64,000 bases of DNA from Bradyrhizobium lablabi (GCF_018131005.1 NZ_JAFCJK010000009.1:186001-250000); one strand, 5' to 3'. Counted from the stretch's first letter, positions 9,152-20,348 are shown. Numbers and translations are program-made. The notes: generated from the sequence alone by a model not told the origin.

Positions 9152-9355
9152 ATGAATTCCAATCTGCTGGAATGGATCGCGGCCTTGCTGGTTTGTTGCA
9201 CGAGCCTGACCGCGATCTATCAATCTTCGTCTGAACCGATCGGGTGCACGATTCAGTCGGCGACGACCAGCCCGGCACCATCGCCATCCCTGTCGACGAA
9301 GAGGCGAGACCCGGAGATCGAAGCGATAATCCGGGACATGATGCTTCACGACTGA
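9152..9355 (+). CDS. Possible small membrane protein
   Basis: A 67-residue frame starting MNSNLLEWIA with a single hydrophobic helix (about 8-22) and a charged tail. No ribosome binding site is convincing and no family is recognised. It lies in a 640-base gap (9024-9662) that otherwise shows nothing I can support. Confidence 0.3.
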   Translation: MNSNLLEWIAALLVCCTSLTAIYQSSSEPIGCTIQSATTSPAPSPSLSTKRRDPEIEAIIRDMMLHD

Positions 9356-9662
9356 AGCAGACGAACAGTCACCGGACACCTTCGATTTGGAGCCAGGGGA
9401 TGCCGGCCGTGGACATCATCCAGGAGCCGTCTGCGGTCATTTCGCGCGGCGAGATTGACGGGAATTCGCGCCGCCTCGGTGGCCCGGCGCGCATCATTCG
9501 GGGTGAAATAAATCGAAAGTCGTATGCGCTTGTTGCGCAGCTCCGCGTCCAAGCGTCGCATCATCCCGATCATTCTTGCCAAACCTCCGTGCAGGTCTTT
9601 GTCTCTCCAAACAAACAAGAAAGTTGATCCGACGAGGATCGCCATTCAGGGGAGGGAGAGAC

Positions 9663-10799
9663 ATGACCAAGTCGAACAAGGGCGGCGCGTCGAGTCGACG
9701 CCGCTTCCTGAAGGTTGCCGCCGCGGGAGCAGCGGCGACCGTTGCCGCGCCCACCATCGTCAGCGCGCAGGGCCCGATCAGCATGCGCTGGCAGAGCACC
9801 TGGCCGGCCAAGGATATCTTCCACGAATACGCGCTCGACTACGCCAAGAAGGTCAACGACATGACCGGCGGCGATCTCAAGATCGAGGTCCTTCCGGCCG
9901 GCGCCGTGGTGCCTGCCTTCGGCCTGCTTGACGCGGTCTCGAAAGGCACGCTCGACGGCGGGCATGGCGTGCTGGCCTACCACTATGGCAAGCAGAATGC
10001 CCTGGCGCTGTGGGGCTCGGGTCCGGGCTATGCGATGGACGCCAACATGCTGCTGGCCTGGCACAAATACGGCGGCGGCAAGGAGCTGCTTGAAAAGCTG
10101 TACGCATCGATCGGCGCCAATGTCGTCTCGTTCCCGTATGGACCGATGCCGACCCAGCCGCTCGGCTGGTACAAGAAGCCGATGGCCAAGGTGGAGGACT
10201 TCCAGGGCCTTAAATTCCGTACCGTCGGCATCTCCATCGACGTGTTCAGCGGCCTTGGCGCCGCCGTCAACGCACTGCCGGGCGGCGAGATCGTATCGGC
10301 GATGGACCGCGGCCTGCTGGATGCCGCCGAGTTCAACAATGCGACGTCGGATCGCGTGCTCGGCTTCCCCGACGTTTCCAAGATCTGCATGCTGCAGAGC
10401 TATCACCAGAACGCCGAGCAGCTCGAGATCATGTTCAACAAAACGAAATTCGACGGCTTGCCGGACAAGATGAAGGCGATCATCGCCAATGCCGTCGACG
10501 CGGCGAGCCAGGACATGGCCTGGAAGGCGATCGATCGCTACTCGAAGGACTACGAGGAGATGCAGACCAAGGACAAGGTCAAGTTTTACAAGACGCCGGA
10601 TTCGATCCTCCAGAAGCAGCTGGATATTTTCGATCAGGTCGCGGAGAAGAAATCGGCGGAGAATGCCTTGTTCAAGGAAATCATCGAGTCGCAGCTGGCA
10701 TTTGCCAAGCGCGCGACGCAGTGGGAGCAGGATACGGTGGTCAACCGACGGATGGCCTATAATCACTATTTCGGTCCGAACGCCAAGAAGAAGACCTGA
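9663..10799 (+). CDS. TRAP transporter substrate-binding protein (DctP family, Tat-exported)
   Basis: 378 residues. The start ATG 9663 follows GGGAGGGAGAG directly. The N-terminus holds a twin-arginine signal (SSRRRFLKVAAAG) with cleavage near SAQ-GP. The mature protein has 'MRWQSTWPAKDIFHEYA', 'MTGGDLKIEVLPAGAVVP', 'LKFRTVGISIDVFSGLG' and 'ALPGGEIVSAMDRGLLDAAE', typical of TRAP P subunits of the TakP/2-oxo-acid branch. Tat export implies folding or cofactor loading before export, as known for several TRAP binding proteins. It is the first gene of a P-Q-M operon. Confidence 0.93.
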   Translation: MTKSNKGGASSRRRFLKVAAAGAAATVAAPTIVSAQGPISMRWQSTWPAKDIFHEYALDYAKKVNDMTGGDLKIEVLPAGAVVPAFGLLDAVSKGTLDGGHGVLAYHYGKQNALALWGSGPGYAMDANMLLAWHKYGGGKELLEKLYASIGANVVSFPYGPMPTQPLGWYKKPMAKVEDFQGLKFRTVGISIDVFSGLGAAVNALPGGEIVSAMDRGLLDAAEFNNATSDRVLGFPDVSKICMLQSYHQNAEQLEIMFNKTKFDGLPDKMKAIIANAVDAASQDMAWKAIDRYSKDYEEMQTKDKVKFYKTPDSILQKQLDIFDQVAEKKSAENALFKEIIESQLAFAKRATQWEQDTVVNRRMAYNHYFGPNAKKKT

Positions 10800-10822
10800 C
10801 CGGATCGACCGCATGTTCCAAG

Positions 10823-10852
10823 CGTCATCCGGGACGATGATCCCGGATGACG
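10823..10852 (+). promoter_or_regulatory. Perfect 12-bp hairpin between TRAP P and Q genes
   Basis: CGTCATCCGGGA (10823-10834) and TCCCGGATGACG (10841-10852) form a perfect 12-bp stem with a 6-base loop. It lies 23 bases after the binding-protein stop. There is no T run, so it is more likely an mRNA-stabilising or partial-termination element that keeps the binding protein in excess over the permease than a full terminator. Confidence 0.7.
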
Positions 10853-10904
10853 TCCGTAGTATTTTCAACGCCACACTGGCGCCCGATTTGCGGTGGCAAC
10901 GCAC

Positions 10905-11573
10905 ATGAACGCCGAGCGTTTTCTGCACACCATTGACGGTATCAGTACCTGGACCGGCAAGCTCGCGGCATGGCTGGTCGTGGGTCTGATGGCTCTGGTC
11001 TGCGCCGAAGTGTTCAAGCGCTACATCCTCAACATGCCGACGGCCTGGATCTTCGACGCCTCGAACATGCTGTACGGCACGCTGTTCATGATCGCCGGCG
11101 CCTATACGCTGGCGCAAAACGCCCACGTCCGCGGCGACTTTCTCTACAGCTCGATGCGGCCGCGCACGCAAGCCGCGCTCGATCTGGTGCTCTACTTCGT
11201 CTTCTTCCTGCCCGGTATCGCGGCGCTAGTTTACGCAGGGTGGGACTACGCCATGGATTCCTGGCGTATCAACGAGCATTCCAATGTGACCGCCGAGGGT
11301 CCGCCGGTCTACCAATTCAAGTTCATGATCCCCCTGGCGGGAGCACTGGTGCTGCTGCAAGGCGCGGCGGAAATCGCCCGCGCCGTCATCTGTCTGAAGA
11401 CCGGCGTCTGGCCGAGCCGGCTCGCGGACGTCTCCGAGATCGATGTCGTCGAGGAGCAGCTGGCGCACAGCGAATATGTCGATGAGGAGGCGCGCAAGGT
11501 CGCGATCGCGCGCGCGCAGAACATCGAGGAGAGCGCGCGGCAGCGCGGCATGGGCGGGGACTTGCAGCGATGA
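10905..11573 (+). CDS. TRAP transporter small permease (DctQ family)
   Basis: 222 residues from ATG 10905 (GTG 10893 would add four). Four hydrophobic helices (about 18-37, 50-70, 90-112, 130-150) match the DctQ topology, with 'CAEVFKRYILNMP' and 'ANMLYGTLFMIAGAYTLAQNAHVRGD'-like family marks visible in pieces. The C-terminus is an unusual charged tail with Glu- and Arg-rich helix. Its stop overlaps the M gene start by ATGA at 11570-11573, indicating translational coupling. Confidence 0.9.
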   Translation: MNAERFLHTIDGISTWTGKLAAWLVVGLMALVCAEVFKRYILNMPTAWIFDASNMLYGTLFMIAGAYTLAQNAHVRGDFLYSSMRPRTQAALDLVLYFVFFLPGIAALVYAGWDYAMDSWRINEHSNVTAEGPPVYQFKFMIPLAGALVLLQGAAEIARAVICLKTGVWPSRLADVSEIDVVEEQLAHSEYVDEEARKVAIARAQNIEESARQRGMGGDLQR

Positions 11574-13456
11574 GCGATCCGGCACTCGGGCTTTTGATGC
11601 TCGTCCTCATCGTGGTCGTCATCATGATGGGCTTCCCGACCGCCTTCACCCTGATGGGGCTGGGGATGTTTTTCGGGTTCTTCGCCTACCACCGCGGCGG
11701 CGAGGCCTGGGGCGACAACCACATATTCGACCTGATGGTCCAGCGCACCTACGGCGCGATGACCAACGACGTCCTGATCTCGATTCCGCTGTTCGTGTTG
11801 ATGGGCTACGTGATGGAGCGCGGCGCGCTGGTCGACAAGATGTTCTATTCGATCCAGCTTGCCTTTCGTCGTGTGCCGGCTTCGCTCGCGGTCGCAACCC
11901 TGATCGTCTGCACCTTCTGGGGCATCGCCAGCGGGCTGGTCGGCGCGGTCGTCGTGCTGATGGGCGTGATCGCCTTCAACCCGATGCTGAAGGCCGGCTA
12001 CGACGTCAAGCTCGCGTCCGGAGTCATCACCGCCGGCGGCACCCTCGGCATCCTGATCCCGCCATCGGTAATGATCATTGTCTACGCGGCGGTCGCCGGC
12101 CAGTCGGTGGTGAAGCTCTATGCGGCGGCGATGTTTCCGGGCTTCTTCCTGGCCTTCCTCTATCTCATCTACGTGATCGGCTGGGCGCTGCTCAACCCGA
12201 AGATCGCGCCGAAGCTGCCCGACAGCGAGACCCGCGTGCCGGTGCGGCCGTGGATTGCCAAGCTGCAGCAGGCCTATTCCCGCAAGATGCTGCCGGCGCT
12301 GATCGCTGCGGTCGTGGCGCCGGCGAAGGCGCTGAAGATCGTCGATGACGGCATCCACCTCTCCTATCCGCGGCTGGTCAAGAATCTCGGTTTCGCGCTG
12401 GTGCCGCTGGTGCTGACGGCGGCCACGCTGTGGGCGACCTGGTGGTATGTGGTGATCCATCAGCAGCCGGACCTGCCGCCGCCGGTCGCGGCCGCGCAGC
12501 AGAAGGTCCAGGAGACGTTGCAGCCGCTCGGCGCCGGCGCCGGCGCGCCGGCCGCGGAGGAGGAGAAGCTGGAGGAACTCGGCTCGGGCGGGCGATCCGG
12601 CGACGCCGGCCGGAAGGAGCCGGAGACGCTGCAGCAGATGGGCAGCGCCGAACTCAGGAGCCAAGTCAAGGCCGTCCCCGCCGACACCGGGCCGCCGCCG
12701 GAGTTCTACACCTACTTCGCCTTCGTCGCCGGCATCTGCGCCCTGCTGCTGCTGTACTACTACTGGATCATGGAGGCCGAGCAATTCGAGGTGCTCCGGC
12801 TCCTCATCTCCTCGGTGATGCCGCTCGGCATCCTCACCGCGGTCGTGCTCGCCGTGATCCTGTTCGGCATCACCACCGCGACCGAATCGGCCGCCGTTGG
12901 CGCCGCAGGCGCGTTCCTGCTCGCGTTCCAGGCGCGGACGCTCGACTGGAAGCGCACCAAGGAGGCGGTGTTCCTGACCGCCAAGACCACCTCGATGGTG
13001 TGTTGGCTGTTCGTCGGCTCCGCGCTGTTCTCGGCGGTGTTCGCGATCCTCGGCGGCCAGGCGCTGCTGGAAAGCTGGGTGTTGTCGCTGAACATGACGC
13101 CGATCCAGTTCATGATCCTGTCGCAGGCGATCATCTTCATCCTCGGCTGGCCGCTGGAATGGACCGAGATCATCGTGATCTTCGTGCCGATCTTCCTGCC
13201 GATGCTGAAGCACTTCAACATCGACCCGGTCCTGTGGGGCGTGCTGGTGTTCGTGAACCTGCAGGCCGCGTTCCTCTCGCCGCCGGTGGCAATGTCGGCG
13301 TTCTATCTGAAGGGCGTCGCGCCAAAGCACGTCACGCTGAACCAGATCTTCTCCGGCATGATGCCCTACATGCTGATCGTCATCATCTGCATGGTGCTTA
13401 TGTATATCTGGCCCGGCCTCACGCTGTGGCTGCCGAACTATCTGTACGGAAGCTGA
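11570..13456 (+). CDS. TRAP transporter large permease (DctM family) with internal insertion
   Basis: 628 residues where about 430 is usual. Residues 1-210 and 406-628 match DctM: 'GFPTAFTLMGLGMFFG', 'SIPLFVLMGYVMERG', 'TFWGIASGLVGAVVVLMG', 'ITAGGTLGILIPPS', then 'FGITTATESAAVGAAGAF' and 'PIFLPMLKHFNIDPV'. Between them lie about 190 residues containing two further hydrophobic helices (about 274-297 and 380-400) joined by a Pro/Ala/Glu-rich, probably unstructured, linker (about 299-378). The reading frame and codon use are continuous, so the insertion is part of the protein. It forms the Na+- or H+-coupled channel with the Q and P proteins. Confidence 0.9.
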   Translation: MSDPALGLLMLVLIVVVIMMGFPTAFTLMGLGMFFGFFAYHRGGEAWGDNHIFDLMVQRTYGAMTNDVLISIPLFVLMGYVMERGALVDKMFYSIQLAFRRVPASLAVATLIVCTFWGIASGLVGAVVVLMGVIAFNPMLKAGYDVKLASGVITAGGTLGILIPPSVMIIVYAAVAGQSVVKLYAAAMFPGFFLAFLYLIYVIGWALLNPKIAPKLPDSETRVPVRPWIAKLQQAYSRKMLPALIAAVVAPAKALKIVDDGIHLSYPRLVKNLGFALVPLVLTAATLWATWWYVVIHQQPDLPPPVAAAQQKVQETLQPLGAGAGAPAAEEEKLEELGSGGRSGDAGRKEPETLQQMGSAELRSQVKAVPADTGPPPEFYTYFAFVAGICALLLLYYYWIMEAEQFEVLRLLISSVMPLGILTAVVLAVILFGITTATESAAVGAAGAFLLAFQARTLDWKRTKEAVFLTAKTTSMVCWLFVGSALFSAVFAILGGQALLESWVLSLNMTPIQFMILSQAIIFILGWPLEWTEIIVIFVPIFLPMLKHFNIDPVLWGVLVFVNLQAAFLSPPVAMSAFYLKGVAPKHVTLNQIFSGMMPYMLIVIICMVLMYIWPGLTLWLPNYLYGS

Positions 13457-13475
13457 GCTCCAGGCGGAGGGGTAT

Positions 13476-13511
13476 CGGGGCGGCGCGGCAGATCGCGCCG
13501 TCCCGTTTTTT
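13476..13511 (+). terminator. Rho-independent terminator of the TRAP operon
   Basis: A GC-rich 12-bp stem (13476-13487 with 13494-13505, one G-U pair) is followed by six T at 13506-13511. It separates the TRAP operon from the convergent katG gene. Confidence 0.85.
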
Positions 13512-13515
13512 GTCG

Positions 13516-15702
<2,187 letters not shown>

Positions 15703-15821
15703 TTTTCTTCTCCAAAGGTGGTGGATTGTGGAATGTGCTCGAAGCTTTCCAAGAACGATTCTACGCAACCCATTCCATCAGGTGAAATTGACTTTAATGA
15801 TCGCTGCAATAAGATTATCTG
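15703..15821. promoter_or_regulatory. katG-oxyR divergent regulatory region
   Basis: 119 bases between divergent start codons. A short dyad ATAA-GA-TTAT (15809-15818) lies 3 bases before the regulator start, where binding would repress its own translation or transcription. This region should carry the OxyR-type binding site for both genes; I cannot define the site precisely. Confidence 0.6.
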
Positions 15822-16778
15822 ATGATAAATGTCACACTCCGGCAACTTCGATATTTCGATGCGCTGGCCCGCCACGGCCATTTCGGACGCGCCGCGGAGG
15901 CTTGCGCGATCTCCCAGCCGGCGCTCTCGATGCAGATTCGGGAACTCGAAGAGGCCGTTGGCGGCGTGCTGATCGAGCGCGGCGCGCGGCAGGTCGCGCT
16001 GACCAGGTTCGGCGAGGAACTGTTGCATCGCGTGCGCGACATCCTGCGCTCCGTCGATGAGCTCGGCGATTTCGCGCGGGCTTCGCGCGACAGGCTTGCG
16101 GGGCGCTTGCGCGTCGGCATGATCCCAACGATCGCGCCCTATCTCCTGCCCAAGGTGATCGAGAATTTGGGCCGGCTGCATCCCGAGCTCGACATTCACG
16201 TCCGCGAGACACTGACGCCGAAACTGATCAAGGAGGTTGCCGACGGCCGGCTCGACACCGCGATCGTGGCGCTGCCGGTGTCGGAACCGTCGCTGATCGA
16301 GGTCGCGCTGTTCTCGGAGAGCTTTCTTCTGGTGCGGCCGGGCGAGTATGCGGGAACGCCGGTTCCGAGCAGCGAGAGCCTGCGCGAGATGCGGCTGTTG
16401 CTGCTCGAGGAGGGACACTGCTTCCGCGACCAGGCGCTGTCGTTCTGCAACATGCAGTCGTCGCCGCGCGAGGTGCTGGATGCAAGCTCGCTGTCGACGC
16501 TCGTGCAGATGGTCGGCGCCGGCATCGGCGTCACGCTGATCCCGGAAATGGCTGTGGCGGTGGAGACCCGATCTGCGCGTGTCGCAGTCTCGCGCTTCAG
16601 AAATCCGCAGCCCTCGCGTACCATCGGCATGGTCTGGCGCAAGACGAGCCCGCTTGCCGGACAGTTGCAACAGATTTCCGAGGTGGTCCGACTCTCGGCC
16701 GACGCGCTGCGCGCGACGGGGAATGGTGGTGCGAGAGAGACGCCGGCGAAGCGCGTGGCGGCAGCGAAGCGGAAGTAA
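15822..16778 (+). CDS. oxyR: LysR family peroxide sensor, OxyR-like
   Basis: 318 residues. The N-terminal winged helix (about 5-64) has 'HFGRAAEACAISQPALSMQIRELE'-type sequence. The effector domain contains 'LLLEEGHCFRDQALSFC', placing Cys200 and Cys209 exactly where E. coli OxyR has its redox pair C199/C208. It should activate katG on oxidation. Head-to-head position with katG supports this. The C-terminal 20 residues are an extra basic tail (AKRVAAAKRK). Confidence 0.93.
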   Translation: MINVTLRQLRYFDALARHGHFGRAAEACAISQPALSMQIRELEEAVGGVLIERGARQVALTRFGEELLHRVRDILRSVDELGDFARASRDRLAGRLRVGMIPTIAPYLLPKVIENLGRLHPELDIHVRETLTPKLIKEVADGRLDTAIVALPVSEPSLIEVALFSESFLLVRPGEYAGTPVPSSESLREMRLLLLEEGHCFRDQALSFCNMQSSPREVLDASSLSTLVQMVGAGIGVTLIPEMAVAVETRSARVAVSRFRNPQPSRTIGMVWRKTSPLAGQLQQISEVVRLSADALRATGNGGARETPAKRVAAAKRK

Positions 16779-16794
16779 CGAGCCCGGAGGGCAC

Positions 16795-17110
16795 TCATCC
16801 CTCATTGCGAGCCAACGGGGTGCGCGAATGCGCGCGCGCGATGACGAGCTCCGCGAGGCAATCCGTAGCACCACACGTTGAGAGATGGATTGGTCCGGCG
16901 CTTCACTGCAAAATTGCTTTGCAATCTTGTCGCGAGCTCCTCGCGCTGACGGCTTGCCACGATTATCGAACCCGTCATCCTGAGAGCGGCACGAACCTCG
17001 AAGGATGCACGGCCCGGCTGGTCGCCGTACATCCTTCGAGACTCGCGCAAGAGCGCGCTCCTCAGGAGGACGGGGATACAATTGAGCATGCGTCCACCTT
17101 CTCGCAGCAT
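16795..17110. repeat. Intergenic DNA with remnants of dispersed repeats
   Basis: This stretch holds no gene. It contains 'TCATTGCGAGCC', 'ATGACGAGCTCCGCGAGG' and a pair of inverted segments around 16990 and 17030 (ATCCTTCGAG and its complement CTCGAAGGAT), which I recognise as parts of repeats scattered between Bradyrhizobium genes. The inverted segments can fold into a hairpin. Confidence 0.5.
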
Positions 17111-17139
17111 GTTTTGCCCGAGTTTTGCGTCACTTTCCG

Positions 17140-17599
17140 CCCTCAGTAAGTTGAGGGCACAGGGAAAGCCGGGTGCCGATCGCACCCATGGGCCCGGTGC
17201 AACAAAAAGCACCGGGGGTAGGACCACAGGTGTAACCGGAAACAACCCGGCTTTCCCTGCGCGATGGTTTTACGGTGTCCTCCGTGCTCTTCCCGGTGAG
17301 ACCAGCTTTGTTGTCACCGTCGCCAGTGAGAAGCTTGCTTCTCGCTGACTTGACACCTGCATCGGGGCGTCAGAACCACACGACTTCGCCGTCCGCCTCT
17401 CGCGTGCTCGTCAATCACACGCTCAAGCGTCCACCGCATCTCGACCCAACGCCCGTGACGATCGCGAAGCGCCCCTCGATCGGGTGAGACGGGCGGAATT
17501 GAACACCTGATTTGCCCGACGACGGAAGCGAAATATTTTTCGACTGAGGACTGGACGGGCTTTCGAGTGATTTGCCCGTCGTGTCGAATTTACCACAAC
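17140..17599 (+). repeat. Large intergenic repeat element of Bradyrhizobium type
   Basis: About 460 bases with no convincing coding frame. The beginning (GGGCACAGGGAAAGCCGGGT, 17154 on), a mid-part (CAGAACCACACGACTTCGCC near 17370) and the end (GATTTGCCCG...GTGATTTGCCCGTCG, 17512-17582) resemble, from memory, a high-copy non-coding element of this genus. The end holds two TGATTTGCCCG copies about 70 bases apart. Small frames inside it are not conserved in kind. Confidence 0.5.
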
Positions 17600-17947
17600 T
17601 CACTTCGCCCTGAGCGCCTTCTCGTGGGCCTCCAGCGCCGATGCCATCAGCTTCGGCAGGTTCTTGGCGTAGAGCTCGATGAATGTCGCATCGCCGCAGG
17701 CGTCCGGATTGCGCGCGGCCTGCTCAGCGATGCGCGCGGCCTTGGCCTCGCATTTTGCGAACATGTGCCAAAACCAGTCCGCGTTCTCGGAAAGCGCGGC
17801 CTTGTTCTTCTTGATCACGGCGGCCCCGACCGCGCTCATCGCGCTTACGGCGCCCGCGCTCAGCGTGCTGATGGCGTGCGGGTTGAGGATATCTTCGCGC
17901 GCCTGCGCGTGGGCATTGGCCGCGGTCGCTCGTCCCTTGTTCGGCAT
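17600..17947 (-). CDS. Small helical protein, possibly phasin-like
   Basis: 115 residues, Ala/Lys-rich and almost entirely helical by composition, without a signal peptide or membrane span of normal length. A central 'LSAGAVSAMSAVGAAV' is amphipathic. Size and Ala-rich helices resemble phasin-type granule proteins, but no diagnostic motif is visible, so the function stays open. It stands alone, beginning just downstream of the large repeat. Confidence 0.55.
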   Translation of the reverse strand: MPNKGRATAANAHAQAREDILNPHAISTLSAGAVSAMSAVGAAVIKKNKAALSENADWFWHMFAKCEAKAARIAEQAARNPDACGDATFIELYAKNLPKLMASALEAHEKALRAK

Positions 17948-18193
17948 GCTCGGCTCCCTGTTCTACTCGCTCGATGCGAGCGAGCATCGGCCCGGGAAGT
18001 TGACGAACACTCAAGAGATTTGGGGTGAAAAACGTTTGGGATTCTGCTCCGGTTTTATGATTTTCAGAGACATCCGGGAACTTCATTTGGTCGCGAGTTC
18101 CGCTTTCAGGAAGCTGACGGAGCGGTCGATCGCGTCATCAGCGGCGGAGCTGGTCCGGACAGGCCACAAGATCGAATCGCATCATGATCTCAT

Positions 18194-18262
18194 CTCTTTG
18201 CTTGAGCATGATCTCCGCGCAAGCGCTCCGCGTTCGTCGCGAGGGAACTTTTCCGGATCATG
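18194..18262 (-). repeat. Interspersed palindromic repeat, copy 2
   Basis: Read on the minus strand it starts CATGATCCGGAAAAG and ends GATCATGCTCAAGCAAAGAG, the same ends as the copy at 1281-1345 (GCATGATCCGGAAAAG ... GTCATGCTCAATGAAAGAG). The middle differs: here it is GC-rich instead of GGTTTTCCG. It lies 8 bases beyond the stop of the sorbosone dehydrogenase-like gene, again a 3' position. Confidence 0.65.
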
Positions 18263-18270
18263 TGCCAGCC

Positions 18271-19575
18271 TCACCGCTCGCCGGTCACACGCCAGATCAC
18301 GTTGCCGACATCGTCGGCCACCAGCAGCGAGCCGTCGGGGCCGAGCGCGACGCCGACCGGCCGGCCATAGGAGACCTTCTCGTCTGCTGCGAGGAAGCCG
18401 GACAGGATGTCGCGCGCGGGACCTGACGGGCGGCCGTTCTCGAACGGCACGAACACGACCTTATAGCCTGACAGCGTCGAGCGATTCCACGAACCGTGCT
18501 GGCCAATCACCATGCCGTCCGGAAAGCCCGGCAGCGTGCCTGATGGCATCCAGCACAGCCCGAGCGAAGCGGTGTGGCCGCCGAGCGCGTAGTCCGGCTG
18601 TATTGCCTTCGCAACCATTGCTGGATCCTGCGGCACCCGGTCGTCAACCGTCTGGCCCCAGTAGCAATAGGGCCAGCCGTAGAAGCCGCCGTCGTGCACC
18701 GAGGTGAGATAATCGGGTGGCGTCTCGTCGCCGAGGCCGTCGCGCTCGTTGACGACGGTCCAGAGCACGTTTGCCGTCGGCTCCCATGCGAGCCCCACCG
18801 CGTTGCGCAGGCCGCTCGCAAAGATGCGGCTCTTGCCGCTTGCAATATCCAATTCGTAGATCGCGGCGCGACCCTGCTCGACCTCCATGCCGCTCTCGGC
18901 GATGTTGCTGAGCGAGCCGACGCCGGCATAGAGCTTCGTGCCGTCAGCACTCGCCAGCAAGCTGCGCGTCCAATGCCCCCCGGGCTTGAAGGCAACGAGC
19001 TTTTTCCCCGCCGCGGTGATGCGGTCCGCGCCCGCCGCGTAGGGAAACGCGACCACGCCGTCGGTATTGCCGACGTAGAAGGTGTCGCCGACCAGCGCCA
19101 TGCCGAATGGCTGGCTCAGTCCCTCCATGAACGCGCCGCGCGTTTCGGCAACGCCGTCACCGTCCTTGTCGCGCAATAGCGTGATGCGGTTGGCGCTGGC
19201 GCCGAGCGCGGCCGCGCGCCGCATCGTCGCCTGCATCGCATAGTGGAACAGCGTCCTGACCGGGCCTGCGATCTGCGTCGCCTCGGCCACCAGCACGTCG
19301 CCATTGGGCAGCACGTCGATCCAGCGCGGATGGTCGAGGCCATCAGCGAATGCGTTGACCTTGAGCCCGGGCGCCGCGGTCGGCTTCTGCCCGGGATCCC
19401 AGCCCCTTGCCGTCGGCATCTTCAGCGTCGGGATCGCGCCTTGCGGCTTCGCCGTGGGAATCTCCGGCGCATCGCCCCAGGCCGGCTTGGGCTGCGCGCC
19501 CTGCTGCCGGCGCCACAGCAGCGCACCGGCGCCGACCAGCGCAACGATGCGCGCGAAAGTGTGGGACATGCTCAT
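18271..19575 (-). CDS. PQQ-type sorbosone dehydrogenase-like beta-propeller protein
   Basis: 434 residues. A short N-terminal hydrophobic segment (about 8-22) anchors or exports it. The rest is a six-bladed propeller with 'LDHPRWIDVLPNGDVLVAEA', 'NRITLLRDKDGDGVAE', 'LSQPFGMALVGDTFYVGN', 'LRNAVGLAWEP' and 'WSVHDGGFYGWPYC'-like family segments. It belongs to the glucose/sorbosone dehydrogenase group, periplasmic oxidases of sugars or aldehydes that use PQQ. Substrate and actual cofactor are not proven by sequence. GAGGA precedes ATG 19575 by a normal distance. Confidence 0.85.
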   Translation of the reverse strand: MSMSHTFARIVALVGAGALLWRRQQGAQPKPAWGDAPEIPTAKPQGAIPTLKMPTARGWDPGQKPTAAPGLKVNAFADGLDHPRWIDVLPNGDVLVAEATQIAGPVRTLFHYAMQATMRRAAALGASANRITLLRDKDGDGVAETRGAFMEGLSQPFGMALVGDTFYVGNTDGVVAFPYAAGADRITAAGKKLVAFKPGGHWTRSLLASADGTKLYAGVGSLSNIAESGMEVEQGRAAIYELDIASGKSRIFASGLRNAVGLAWEPTANVLWTVVNERDGLGDETPPDYLTSVHDGGFYGWPYCYWGQTVDDRVPQDPAMVAKAIQPDYALGGHTASLGLCWMPSGTLPGFPDGMVIGQHGSWNRSTLSGYKVVFVPFENGRPSGPARDILSGFLAADEKVSYGRPVGVALGPDGSLLVADDVGNVIWRVTGER

Positions 19576-20041
19576 GAGATTCCTCTGTGATGTTGCGCGG
19601 ACGCGTTGCAGCCCCGAACGGCTGGTTGACCCCGCCGATCACTTACCCACCCGGAACCCGAAGCAGCTTTGGCACAATGGCGAACCGGTGGACAACAATT
19701 ATACGATCTTTGTGGCCGGCACCGAATCACCGAGACTGCATGCGCGTTCCTGTCAGAACGCTTCCTCCCTGACACCTTTGCCCGCCGCACTGGCGGGCTC
19801 CCTTTCCGACCGGTACACACGACCGTTGCGCGGAGCGGGCGCTATAGCCAACATGGCATAACGGGTCAGCGCACAGCGCAACGCTGCTCATCCGCCCGAT
19901 GTCCCCGCTTCATGATCAAGCCGATCGCCACCGAGACAGGCTGAGGCGCGTTCACGTACTCGCGTACGCGAATTGATCGGGAAATCCGGAACGCCGTTCA
20001 CGTCACCGTCGTTGGTTTCGACACCAGCATGGAGCATGTGA
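19576..20041. other. Intergenic region, nothing supported
   Basis: About 465 bases between the divergent sorbosone-dehydrogenase-like gene and a small secreted protein. I see no coding sequence with family marks. It must carry both promoters. Confidence 0.5.
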
Positions 20042-20332
20042 ATGCAACAGAAGATCAAGATCCTGTCCCTCGTCGCGGCGTCGCTGATTGCAACGACGGC
20101 CGGTGCGTTCGCGCAAGGTTACGACGCTTACGGTAACCCCGTGGGGTGGGACCGAGCCGGTCCGCGATACGAGTCCGTTCAACCGCGGGCGATGTACTAC
20201 CCGGGTCAGCAATATCAATATTACGGGTCGCCGAATGGCACCAACCACCCGACACCGAGTTCGACGCAGGGCGATGTCGGTCCTGACGGTAACAACAACG
20301 GCACGCTGACCGGCCGTTACAGGCAGTGGTAA
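20042..20332 (+). CDS. Small secreted Tyr/Gly/Asn-rich protein
   Basis: 96 residues: signal peptide (MQQKIKILSLVAASLIA, cleavage after AFA-QG), then a low-complexity mature part rich in Tyr, Gly, Pro and Asn (for example YYPGQQYQYYG and GPDGNNNGTL). GGAG (20031-20034) lies 7 bases before ATG. A strong terminator follows. Proteins of this type are common and uncharacterised in Bradyrhizobium; an envelope location is likely. Confidence 0.7.
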   Translation: MQQKIKILSLVAASLIATTAGAFAQGYDAYGNPVGWDRAGPRYESVQPRAMYYPGQQYQYYGSPNGTNHPTPSSTQGDVGPDGNNNGTLTGRYRQW

Positions 20333-20348
20333 CCACAGACAAGGTTGA

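Noticed and set aside
7485..9287. A 600-codon minus-strand open frame opposite the thioesterase and aldo/keto reductase
   Set aside because: It mirrors two well-supported genes and has a composition typical of antisense frames.
9346..9645. A 99-codon minus-strand frame before the TRAP operon
   Set aside because: The start lacks a ribosome binding site, no family is recognised and it faces the TRAP promoter region.
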